This document shows positions 1 to 6,135 of a stretch of 15,842 nt of DNA, one piece after another. The notes below the pieces were generated by a model. That model had not been told where the DNA came from. It made no database searches and saw nothing but the letters and a program-made list of their open reading frames with translations. Source of the stretch: Candidatus Bipolaricaulota bacterium (GTDB lineage Bacteria; Bipolaricaulota; Bipolaricaulia; Bipolaricaulales; Bipolaricaulaceae); contig JALVLL010000049.1 in assembly GCA_027027485.1 (NCBI GenBank), forward strand, positions 1 through 15,842, given 5' to 3'. Position 1 is the first letter of the stretch; each line of letters opens with the position of its first letter. Position numbers and translations under genes: made by a program.

Positions 1-597
1 CCCCAGCCCCCAGGGCTCGACCCCGGAGATCCTGAGGAGTTCCAGCTCGTCCCTCCAGGCCTCCATGGTCATCTTCATCGCTGCTTTGCCGAAGACCATA
101 GCGGAGAACGCCGCGATGACCAGGATCACCAAGGCCACCACCAGCGAAAGGGGCGGCAGGTGCCATGGGCCGGGATTCCGGAAGTGGAGCTCCTCCAACG
201 CCGCGCCCAGCCCGGAGACCTCCTCCTCGATCCTCGCCCGAGCGGCCTCCAGGGCCTCCCGGGTATCGAACCAGACCAGGATGGTGGTGGACTCCGTCTT
301 CCCCCCGCCCGGGACCTCCTCGCCGGGGAAACGGTATGAAACCCGCTTCACCCCCTCGATATCCCACAGCGACCAGGCCAGGCGATTGGGATCTTGGGGG
401 ATCTCCCCTTGGGGAAACCGGATCGCCACGATCCAGGCCTCACGGGGGCCACGGGCCTCGGATCCCTCCTGAAGCAGCGCCACCGAGCTCCCCCCGGCCA
501 GGGCCAGGGCCAGGGAGATGGAGAAGGCTACCCACATGTGCCAGGTTTTGGACGATGCCTTCAGGAGCTCCGCGAACACGAAGAGGACGCGGCTCAC
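1..597 (-). CDS. ftsX: FtsX-like cell-division permease subunit, partial (3' end outside window)
   Basis: Membrane partner of FtsE; in known bacteria the FtsEX complex spans the inner membrane and switches on peptidoglycan hydrolases at division. Translating the minus strand from a GTG at 597 gives 199 uninterrupted codons to the window edge. They read as a short cytoplasmic start (SRVLFVFAELLKASSKTW), a first membrane helix at about residues 20-40, a soluble charged domain at about 41-147, a second helix at about 148-175 (PPLSLVVALVILVIAAF), then a cytoplasmic stretch with DELELLRISGVEP. The last part matches the FtsX pattern of a conserved acidic/Leu segment ending in G after the second helix. 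The GTG overlaps the ftsE stop in GTGA, so translation is probably coupled. Order and topology support FtsX; the remaining two helices are not visible. A related ABC permease of the MacB/FtsX family is the alternative. Confidence 0.8.
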   Translation of the reverse strand, partial: MSRVLFVFAELLKASSKTWHMWVAFSISLALALAGGSSVALLQEGSEARGPREAWIVAIRFPQGEIPQDPNRLAWSLWDIEGVKRVSYRFPGEEVPGGGKTESTTILVWFDTREALEAARARIEEEVSGLGAALEELHFRNPGPWHLPPLSLVVALVILVIAAFSAMVFGKAAMKMTMEAWRDELELLRISGVEPWGLG

Positions 598-1274
598 GCC
601 ATCACCCCCGGCCTAAGCTCGACGACCTTGCCGCCGTTCGCCCCGAGCCTTGTGGGGAGGGAGGGATCGGACGTGGTTATAAGGATGGCGATCCCCCCGT
701 TCCGGATCTCCTCCAGGGCATCCATGAGGTGCCGATGTAAGCCCTCGGGGAGGTCGCGGAAGATATCGTCACAGAGCACCACCGCCGGGCTGGAGCACAC
801 GGCTATGGCCAGGGCCAGGAGCCGCTTCCCCAGGGGGTCCAACTCCCTCGCGGGGACGTCCTTGAACCCCGATAGCCCCGTCAGGGAAAGGGCCTTCTCG
901 AACCCCTCCTCGGCCGCTTCCCCCTTTATCCCTAGGGCCCTGAGCTTGAACCACAGGTTCCCCGCCACGGTCCGCCCGGGGAGGACGACCGGCGGGTACG
1001 GGACGAACCCGATGGATTTACGGAAGGAATAGAGCTTCCGCGGCGAGAGGCGCAGGATGTTCTTGCCCGCCACCAGGATCTGCCCCCGCGTGGGCTCCAC
1101 TTCCCGCAGGATGAGCTTGAGGAGGAGCGTTTTCCCCGAAAGTGGAGGCCCCACCACGAACTTTATCTCGTCCCGAAGGAGCGTGAACGAGAGGTCCTCG
1201 AACACCGTCACCCCATCCGGGGTAGTGAAGCAAAGCTCCGAGACCTGAATCGCTATGTCATAGGCGCCTAACAT
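594..1274 (-). CDS. ftsE: FtsE-like ABC ATPase subunit with degenerate catalytic motifs
   Basis: Nucleotide-binding subunit expected to pair with the FtsX-like protein that follows it. The chosen ATG at 1274 overlaps the prmC stop by 7 bases; a longer in-frame start at 1334 would run deep into prmC. The 226-residue length and overall pattern fit FtsE: Walker A GPPLSGKT at 42-49, and an LPGRTV segment at 98-103 like the LLxDRTV of FtsE. The other ATPase motifs are altered. By alignment by eye to E. coli FtsE, the Q-loop Gln is Tyr93, the LSGGE signature reads LDPLG (145-149), the catalytic Glu after Walker B is Asp170, the D-loop NLD is DLP, and the switch His is Ser202. It may therefore bind but poorly hydrolyse ATP, or act as a non-canonical regulator. 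There is no frameshift or stop, so it is not an obvious pseudogene. Confidence 0.85.
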   Translation of the reverse strand: MLGAYDIAIQVSELCFTTPDGVTVFEDLSFTLLRDEIKFVVGPPLSGKTLLLKLILREVEPTRGQILVAGKNILRLSPRKLYSFRKSIGFVPYPPVVLPGRTVAGNLWFKLRALGIKGEAAEEGFEKALSLTGLSGFKDVPARELDPLGKRLLALAIAVCSSPAVVLCDDIFRDLPEGLHRHLMDALEEIRNGGIAILITTSDPSLPTRLGANGGKVVELRPGVMA

Positions 1275-2134
1275 CTCGCCAAAAGGTACCGTTCCCTTCC
1301 CGCTATATCCCGCTCCACCCTTAGTTCTACCCAATTTGATGCCAGTTTGGCAAATCGTATGAGCTCGCCCCCCTGGCCGTCCCCGATCTCGCAGAGCAAG
1401 TGTCCCCTCGGCTCGAGGTACCCCGGGGCCTCGCGAAGGATCCTCTTCAGCACCTCAAGCCCCCCCTCGCCTCCGTCCAGGGCGACCCTGGGCTCGTGCG
1501 TGGAGACCTCCCTCTGCAGGGACGCGATCCTCTCGGCCGGGACGTAAGGCGGGTTCGAGACGATGAGGTGGAATCTGCCCCGGACCTCCGCGAAGAGGTT
1601 GGAACGCGAAAAAGAGATCCTCCCCGAGAGTCCAAGGCGATGGGCGTTCTCCCAGGCACATCGGAGGGCTGTTTCGGATACATCCACGGCCTCTACCGAT
1701 ATGTCCCCCCTGACTCTGGCCAGTGCCAAAGCCAGGGCCCCGCTCCCCGTGCCCATATCCAGGACACGGGCTCCCGGGGGGAGGTCCCGCGCGAGGGCGA
1801 GGGCGAGCTCCGCGAGCCCCTCCGTTTCCGGTCTGGGTATGAAGACCCCGGGGTGCACCACGAGGGAAAAGTCCAGGAACCAGGTATGGCAAAGCAGGTA
1901 GGGGAGGGGCGTCCCTCGGGCGCGGCCTTCCACCAGGGAGATCACCAGCTCCCGCTGGCCCCCATCAAGTACCCCATCCCGCACCTTGACATCCGCCGGA
2001 TCCGTGGAGAGGACATGCGCTAGGATCAGGGCCGCCTCGCGATCGGCTTCGTCCACCCCGGCCCCGGATAACTTCCTTTTCGCCCAGAGGAGACAGCTCC
2101 TGATATCCCAGGGCGCGGAAGCCGTGCCTTCCAT
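1268..2134 (-). CDS. prmC: Peptide chain release factor N5-glutamine methyltransferase (PrmC/HemK)
   Basis: Methylates the Gln of the GGQ motif in release factors RF1 and RF2 using S-adenosylmethionine, improving termination. The 288-residue protein has the family layout: a helical N-terminal domain (about 1-75), a linker with RGTPLPY and IPRPETE (99-105), SAM motif I VLDMGTGSG (about 124-132), an acidic motif II (VEAVDVS), and the diagnostic catalytic NPPY at 194-197. The region after it (ALDGGEGGLEVLKRIL) is also typical. I chose ATG 2134; a TTG two codons upstream (2140) is the alternative. It leads an operon with ftsE and ftsX rather than sitting beside prfA. A TTGACA on the minus strand at 2177-2172 could be its -35 box, but the matching -10 is poor. 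Confidence 0.95.
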   Translation of the reverse strand: MEGTASAPWDIRSCLLWAKRKLSGAGVDEADREAALILAHVLSTDPADVKVRDGVLDGGQRELVISLVEGRARGTPLPYLLCHTWFLDFSLVVHPGVFIPRPETEGLAELALALARDLPPGARVLDMGTGSGALALALARVRGDISVEAVDVSETALRCAWENAHRLGLSGRISFSRSNLFAEVRGRFHLIVSNPPYVPAERIASLQREVSTHEPRVALDGGEGGLEVLKRILREAPGYLEPRGHLLCEIGDGQGGELIRFAKLASNWVELRVERDIAGRERYLLARC

Positions 2135-2170
2135 TACCAATCGGGGGAGAGTTTCCCCGGGGCGGGGTGC

Positions 2171-2200
2171 CTGTCAACCGCGGATTTGAGCTCGTATAAT
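2171..2200 (+). promoter_or_regulatory. Sigma-70-type promoter of the TolB-like lipoprotein/ispD operon
   Basis: A perfect -10 TATAAT (2195-2200) lies 18 bases after CTGTCA (2171-2176, 4 of 6 matches to TTGACA). Transcription would start near 2207, giving a leader of about 16 bases that just contains the Shine-Dalgarno at 2208-2216. The opposite strand of the -35 region reads TTGACA and may serve prmC, so the two divergent promoters could overlap. Confidence 0.7.
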
Positions 2201-2222
2201 CGGGCTTGGAAGGAGGATATCG

Positions 2223-2735
2223 GTGAAGACTTGGATCGTCGCGCTGCTCGGCATCCTCGCCCTGGGAGGACTTCTTTTCGGTTTGGGTGGCTGTGGGTTC
2301 CTCTTCCCCAAGCAGGAGCCGGTCCACTTCTACATGCCGGCCCTATCCCCCGATGGGAAGAAACTCGTCTATTTGGACCAGGGGGATGAGAGCTACGAGA
2401 TATTCCTCATGGACATCGATACCGGTGAGGAGAAACAGCTTACGCGCAACAAATTCAACGAGATGTACCTCTCCTGGTCGCCCGATGGGAAGAAGATCGC
2501 GTTCATGGCCGCTCAGGAGAAGAACAACCTGGACATCTTCGTGCTGGATGTGGAGACGGGGGAGATCTTCCGCCTCACCACCGACAAGGCCAACGATGTG
2601 AACCCCAACTGGTCCGCCTCGGGGAGGATCGTCTTCAACTCCGACCGCGGGGACGAGTGGGCGGTTTACGCCATAAACCCCGACGGCACCGGCCTCGAGC
2701 GTTTGACCCCCCCGCGCCCCAAGAAGGAAGGGTGA
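2223..2735 (+). CDS. Short TolB-like beta-propeller lipoprotein
   Basis: Probably an envelope lipoprotein with a small WD40-like (PD40/TolB) propeller; the ligand is unknown. The first 24 residues form a lipoprotein signal: charged start MKTW, a hydrophobic run, then the lipobox LGGC with Cys24. Three PD40 repeats follow, with the hallmarks LSPDGKKLVY...DIDTGEEKQLT, WSPDGKKIAF...DVETGEIFRLT and WSASGRIVF...NPDGTGLERLT. At 170 residues it holds only about three blades, whereas TolB has six plus another domain, so it must oligomerise or be a partial propeller. The GTG start at 2223 is set by AAGGAGG six to eight bases upstream. The stop TGA overlaps the GTG of ispD (GTGA), so translation is coupled. 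I saw no frameshift joining it to further blades. Confidence 0.85.
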   Translation: MKTWIVALLGILALGGLLFGLGGCGFLFPKQEPVHFYMPALSPDGKKLVYLDQGDESYEIFLMDIDTGEEKQLTRNKFNEMYLSWSPDGKKIAFMAAQEKNNLDIFVLDVETGEIFRLTTDKANDVNPNWSASGRIVFNSDRGDEWAVYAINPDGTGLERLTPPRPKKEG

Positions 2736-3448
2736 AGGGCTCTGACATAAAGGCCTCGGGGGTGATCCTCGCCGCGGGCAGGGGGAAAAGGCTCGGCCTC
2801 CCGATCAACAAGGCGTTGGTCGAGCTTTTTGGGAAAAGCCTCCTCCGCCGCTCAGCCGAAGCGCTCGTGGGCTCCGGGATCTTGGCCGAGCTCGTGGTCG
2901 TCGTGAGGCCCGATGACCTAGAGAGGGCACGGGCGGAGCTGGAACACATCCCCCTTCCCCTGAAGGTCGTTGGCGGGGGCGAACGGAGGCAGGATTCCTC
3001 CCTCGCGGGCGTGGAGGCCGCGGGCGGCGATTACGTCCTCATACACGATGCCGCCAGGGCGCTGGTCTCCCCTTCCCTCGCGAGGAGGGTTCTGGAGGCG
3101 GCGGTGGAGCACGGCGCCGCGATCCCGGCGATACCCGTGCGGGACACCATTCGTTATGTGGTGGGAGGGTTCGCTCGTCCCGGCCCGAAAAGGGAAGGCT
3201 TACACCTGGTCCAAACCCCCCAGGGGTTCGAAAGGGGCCTGATACTCCGCGCGTTAAAGGAGGCCCGCCGCAGGGACGTGAGGATCACCGACGACGCCGA
3301 GGCGGTGCTCCTTTTGGGAGAGCCCGTGGCAGTGGTGGAGGGCGAGGCCACCAACTTGAAGATCACCTACCCCGAGGACTTAACCCTTGCTGAGGCGATC
3401 CTCTCCCTTCGGCCGGGAGGACAAGACCCTGGACACGATCCCCTGTAA
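2732..3448 (+). CDS. ispD: 2-C-methyl-D-erythritol 4-phosphate cytidylyltransferase (IspD)
   Basis: Third step of the non-mevalonate (MEP) isoprenoid pathway: CTP + MEP gives CDP-methylerythritol in the cytoplasm. The 238-residue protein opens with the nucleotide-binding loop VILAAGRGKRLG and carries GGGERRQDSSLAGVEA, VLIHDAARALVS (usually HDAARP; here Leu replaces Pro), PVRDTIR, QTPQGFERG, TDDAEAV and NLKITYPEDLTLAEAIL, all in IspD order. The GTG at 2732 overlaps the preceding stop; an upstream in-frame start at 2657 would add 25 residues with no homology and is rejected. About 15 residues at the C-terminus extend past the conserved core and overlap the convergent Mut7-C gene by 69 bases. 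Confidence 0.95.
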   Translation: MKGSDIKASGVILAAGRGKRLGLPINKALVELFGKSLLRRSAEALVGSGILAELVVVVRPDDLERARAELEHIPLPLKVVGGGERRQDSSLAGVEAAGGDYVLIHDAARALVSPSLARRVLEAAVEHGAAIPAIPVRDTIRYVVGGFARPGPKREGLHLVQTPQGFERGLILRALKEARRRDVRITDDAEAVLLLGEPVAVVEGEATNLKITYPEDLTLAEAILSLRPGGQDPGHDPL

Positions 3449-4186
3449 GGCCCTGTAGTGGGTCCCGGGCCAATAGATCTTCCCGCAATCGCGGCACCGG
3501 GTATAGGTGTCGAGCCAGGCCGCCGTGCGCGGCGGGATCCTCTCCAACACCTCCTCCTTGTCCACCCGCTCCAACACCCCGTTGCACACCGGACACCTGG
3601 TGAAGGGCGAGATCTCCTCCCAAAGGTCGAAGCGGTTCACCACCTCCACCGCCTGCTCCAAGGGATGGTCGGCCCGCACGTAGTAGCCATGGGTGAGGCG
3701 GCCGTGCTTGAGGAGGTGCCGATCGCGGGTGAGGAGGATCCTTCCCTCCTCCACCGAGATCCGCACCAGCTCCTCGTCGTCGGGGTCCGGGGGCAGGGCG
3801 GTGTCTATCCCGAGGATCCTCAGGATCCGGGCGAGTTTGCCCAGGTGTACATCCGCCACGAACCTCGGGCGGCGGAGGGGCTTGGGCCTCAGGATGGCCA
3901 CCGGAGAGATATCGATGGACTCGAATACCGGATAGACGGCCACCCGGTCCCCGTCCCGGAGCCGGTACGTGAAATCCACCGGCTCCCCGTTCACCACGAT
4001 CAGATCCACCTCCACATGCGGCACCCCCAGCGCCTCGATGGCGTCCTTCACGGTGGGGGTACCCTTGAACCCGTATTCGATGTCCCGGTACCTCTTCCCC
4101 TCGGGCAGGAAATCGTTCAGCTCGGCATAGAAACGGAAGGTAACACGCCCCATCCCCCAGGATTTTCCGGCGGCCACCGTTTCCAC
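3380..4186 (-). CDS. Mut7-C RNase-domain protein with N-terminal ubiquitin-like domain
   Basis: Predicted PIN-like ribonuclease with a C-terminal zinc ribbon, a widespread but poorly characterised family; substrate unknown. The N-terminal ubiquitin-fold part (VTFRFYAELNDFLP ... DLIVVNGEPVDFTYRLRDGDRVAVYP) is the Mut7-C ubiquitin domain. The PIN-like core follows: RFVADVHLGKLARILRILGID, with Asp at the usual metal-ligand site, DPDDEELVRIS, and ILLTRDRHLLK. It ends in two Cys pairs, CPVC and CRDC, then GKIYWPGTHY, which is characteristic. I chose GTG 4186 because AGGAGGT lies about 8-10 bases upstream; ATG 4153 (MGRVTFRF) matches the conserved N-terminus better but has only a G-run before it. 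The 3' end overlaps ispD by 69 bases tail to tail. Confidence 0.88.
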   Translation of the reverse strand: METVAAGKSWGMGRVTFRFYAELNDFLPEGKRYRDIEYGFKGTPTVKDAIEALGVPHVEVDLIVVNGEPVDFTYRLRDGDRVAVYPVFESIDISPVAILRPKPLRRPRFVADVHLGKLARILRILGIDTALPPDPDDEELVRISVEEGRILLTRDRHLLKHGRLTHGYYVRADHPLEQAVEVVNRFDLWEEISPFTRCPVCNGVLERVDKEEVLERIPPRTAAWLDTYTRCRDCGKIYWPGTHYRALQGIVSRVLSSRPKGEDRLSKG

Positions 4187-4238
4187 GGCAAGTCCACCTC
4201 CTCTCCACTGGATTTCTACACCTCCGCGGTTAATTTTT

Positions 4239-4253
4239 GAGTTAGACGAACTC
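4239..4253. repeat. Small inverted repeat in the Mut7-C/htrA divergent intergenic region
   Basis: GAGTT-AGACG-AACTC is a perfect 5-bp dyad in the only AT-rich part of the divergent spacer, 25 bases upstream of the htrA start. It could be an operator, but the arms are short and I found no clear -10/-35 pair on either strand to anchor it. Confidence 0.3.
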
Positions 4254-4277
4254 TGATTTTCCGAAAGGAGGTAGGCC

Positions 4278-5696
4278 ATGGTGAGGTGGATATCGACGGC
4301 ATTGGCTCTCGCCGTTGTGCTTGGGGTATCCGTGATCCCATATGCGCAGGGAATACAGGAGGATATAGCCCGTTCGGGACAAGCGGCCATCCACGCCGCC
4401 ATCGATAGGGTGGCGCCGGCGGTGGTGCGGGTGGAGGCCGTGGCCGAACGGTCCTTGCCTCCTGACGTCTTCGAGTGGTTCTGGAGGTTCTTCGGAGAGC
4501 CGTTGCCCGAACGAAAGGTGACCTCGCTCGGCTCGGGGTTCGTGATCGAGTTCGAGGGAGAGAAATATGTCCTCACCAACGCACACGTGGTGGATGGGGC
4601 CCAGGAGGTTTGGGTCAAGTCACAGGACGGCAAGACCCGCCGGGCCGAGGTCCTGGGGACGGATGAAATGCTGGATGTTGCGGTCCTCAGGGTCGAAGGG
4701 GTCGAGGAGATCCCCGCGGCACCCCTTGGCGATTCCGATGCGGTCCGCGTGGGAGATTGGGCCATAGCCATCGGGAACCCCTTGGGCTTCGATTACACCG
4801 TGACCCTGGGGATAATCTCCGCCCTGAACCGGGACGTCCCCCGCCCCGACGGCAACGGCTACTTCCACCGTATGATCCAGACCGATGCCGCCATCAATCC
4901 CGGGAACTCCGGGGGGCCTCTCGTCAACGCGTACGGAGAGGTGATCGGGATGAACACCCTGATCGCCCGCTCCACCCCTCGAGGCATCGCGGTGGAGGGC
5001 ATCAATTTCGCCGTGCCCATTAACGAGATCATGAGGGTCCTGCCCCAGCTGGTCTCCAAAGGCAAGGTGACTAGGGCCTGGTTGGGGGTGTTCATCCAGG
5101 ACCTCACGCCCGACCTCGCCGCCCAGTTCGGGGTGGAGACCGGTAGCGGTGTGCTGGTGGCGGACGTTATCCCCGGGAGCCCGGCCGAGAAAGCGGGGAT
5201 CCAGCGCGGCGACATCATCACCGCCGTCGATGGGAAGCCGGTCCACAATACCAATGAGCTCCAGCTCGAGATCATGTATCGCAACCCGGGCGACAAGGTG
5301 GTCGTGGAGCTGATCAGGGGTGGAAAAACGCTCTCGCTACAGGTGGTGCTGGGCGAGCGCCCCAAGGAGGAAGAGGTCATCCGGAGGGGATACGGGGAGA
5401 AGAGAAGGGGCGAAAGCGAGTACTTCGGGATGTCGCTTCGGGAGTTGACCCCTTCCCTGGCCCGTGAATACGGAATCCCCCCTTGGGTCGATGGCCTGCT
5501 GGTGGTCTCCGTGCAGCCTGGATCACGGGCGGATTTGGCCGGAGTTGAGGAAGGGGATGTGATTACCGAGGTTAACCAAAGGACCGTCCGGACCTTGGAG
5601 GAGTGGGACGAGATCGTCGGATCGATCCCGGAGGGACAGTCCATCCTCCTCACGATCTGGCGCGAGGGGCATACCCTGTTCTTGGTCCTGCGTTAG
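4278..5696 (+). CDS. HtrA/Deg-family periplasmic serine protease with two PDZ domains
   Basis: Envelope quality-control protease of the trypsin-like Deg family. Residues 1-25 look like a cleavable signal peptide or membrane anchor (MVRWISTALALAVVLGVSVI...YAQG). The catalytic triad is visible: His103 in LTNAHVVDG, Asp133 in LDVAVLRV, Ser211 in NPGNSGGPLV. PDZ1 spans about 265-365 (AWLGVFIQDL ... GSPAEKAGIQRGDII) and PDZ2 about 385-472 (FGMSLRELTP ... GSRADLAGVEEGDVI). The 472-residue length matches DegP/DegQ-type two-PDZ members. ATG 4278 has the strong Shine-Dalgarno AAAGGAGGT about five bases upstream. It stands alone; no terminator separates it from the tRNA cluster that starts 19 bases after its stop, so read-through into the tRNAs is possible. 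Confidence 0.95.
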   Translation: MVRWISTALALAVVLGVSVIPYAQGIQEDIARSGQAAIHAAIDRVAPAVVRVEAVAERSLPPDVFEWFWRFFGEPLPERKVTSLGSGFVIEFEGEKYVLTNAHVVDGAQEVWVKSQDGKTRRAEVLGTDEMLDVAVLRVEGVEEIPAAPLGDSDAVRVGDWAIAIGNPLGFDYTVTLGIISALNRDVPRPDGNGYFHRMIQTDAAINPGNSGGPLVNAYGEVIGMNTLIARSTPRGIAVEGINFAVPINEIMRVLPQLVSKGKVTRAWLGVFIQDLTPDLAAQFGVETGSGVLVADVIPGSPAEKAGIQRGDIITAVDGKPVHNTNELQLEIMYRNPGDKVVVELIRGGKTLSLQVVLGERPKEEEVIRRGYGEKRRGESEYFGMSLRELTPSLAREYGIPPWVDGLLVVSVQPGSRADLAGVEEGDVITEVNQRTVRTLEEWDEIVGSIPEGQSILLTIWREGHTLFLVLR

Positions 5697-5700
5697 GCTT

Positions 5701-5706
5701 TATAAT
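5701..5706 (+). promoter_or_regulatory. -10 box of the tRNA cluster promoter
   Basis: A perfect TATAAT sits in the 19-base gap between htrA and the first tRNA. Transcription would start near 5713, about three bases before the mature 5' end of tRNA-Pro. The -35 candidate (TTCTTG at 5679-5684, spacer 16) is weak and lies inside the htrA 3' end. Confidence 0.55.
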
Positions 5707-5715
5707 TAAGGAGGT

Positions 5716-5793
5716 CGGAGAGTAGCGCAGCCTGGTCAGCGCGCAGCGTTCGGGACGCTGAGGTCGCCGGTTCGAATCCGGCCTCTCCGACCA
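5716..5793 (+). tRNA. tRNA-Pro (anticodon CGG)
   Basis: Full cloverleaf: acceptor CGGAGAG/CTCTCCG, D-arm GCGC...GCGC, anticodon stem CAGCG/CGCTG with loop TTCGGGA (CGG, reads CCG), T-arm GCCGG TTCGAAT CCGGC, discriminator A and encoded CCA. It closely resembles E. coli tRNA-Pro. Confidence 0.97.
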
Positions 5794-5803
5794 GCCTCCC
5801 AGG

Positions 5804-5877
5804 GCGGGTATAGCTCAATGGTAGAGCGCTGGCCTTCCAAGCCAGTGGCGCGGGTTCGATTCCCGCTACCCGCTCCA
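5804..5877 (+). tRNA. tRNA-Gly (anticodon TCC)
   Basis: Acceptor GCGGGTA/TACCCGC, D-arm GCTC AATGGTA GAGC, anticodon stem CTGGC/GCCAG with loop CTTCCAA (TCC, reads GGA), T-arm GCGGG TTCGATT CCCGC, discriminator T and encoded CCA. Confidence 0.97.
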
Positions 5878-5880
5878 ATG

Positions 5881-5957
5881 GCGCCCGTAGCTCAACGGGA
5901 CAGAGCAGCGGCCTTCTAAGCCGCAGGTTGGGGGTTCGAGTCCTCCCGGGCGCGCCA
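5881..5957 (+). tRNA. tRNA-Arg (anticodon TCT)
   Basis: Acceptor GCGCCCG/CGGGCGC, anticodon stem GCGGC/GCCGC with loop CTTCTAA (TCT, reads AGA), T-arm GGGGG TTCGAGT CCTCC, discriminator G and encoded CCA. Three bases follow tRNA-Gly; its CCA directly touches the next tRNA. Confidence 0.96.
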
Positions 5958-6033
5958 GAGGAGCGTAGCTCAATGGCAGAGCGCCGCGCTGTGGACGCGG
6001 TGGTTGCGGGTTCGAGTCCCGTCGCTCCTCCCA
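5958..6033 (+). tRNA. tRNA-His (anticodon GTG)
   Basis: Acceptor AGGAGCG/CGCTCCT preceded by an encoded G-1 (5958) that pairs with C73, the identity feature of tRNA-His. Anticodon stem CCGCG/CGCGG with loop CTGTGGA (GTG, reads CAC/CAT), T-arm GCGGG TTCGAGT CCCGT, encoded CCA. Confidence 0.97.
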
Positions 6034-6037
6034 TCCC

Positions 6038-6111
6038 GCGCCCGTAGCTCAATTGGACAGAGCATCGGCCTTCGGAGCCGAGGGTTGGGGGTTCGAGTCC
6101 TCCCGGGCGCG
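6038..6111 (+). tRNA. tRNA-Arg (anticodon TCG), CCA not encoded
   Basis: Acceptor GCGCCCG/CGGGCGC, anticodon stem TCGGC/GCCGA with loop CTTCGGA (TCG, reads CGA and, if wobble-modified, other CGN codons), T-arm GGGGG TTCGAGT CCTCC, discriminator G. The next bases are TTT, so unlike the other four tRNAs the CCA must be added by enzyme. It differs from tRNA-Arg(TCT) at 7 of 74 positions. Confidence 0.96.
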
Positions 6112-6135
6112 TTTGTGCATTAGACGGCTCCGCTC

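Noticed and set aside
3363..4208. Minus-strand 281-codon ORF in another frame over the Mut7-C gene
   Set aside because: Arg/Gly/Pro-rich translation without domains; the Mut7-C frame in the same place carries clear motifs.
4859..5653. Long minus-strand ORF opposite htrA, and similar long antisense ORFs at 6665-7534 and 8157-9080
   Set aside because: They are shadows of well-supported genes in GC-rich DNA, have low-complexity composition, no Shine-Dalgarno and no recognisable domain.
5708..5715. Perfect Shine-Dalgarno-like AAGGAGGT before the tRNA cluster
   Set aside because: No start codon or frame follows; it falls in the tRNA promoter/leader and the first base pairs of tRNA-Pro.
5693..6052. 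Minus-strand ORF of 119 codons containing GLEPATTAS- and GFEPATSAS-like stretches
   Set aside because: It is the antisense of four tRNA genes; this residue pattern is a well-known spurious product of reverse-complemented tRNA T-arms.
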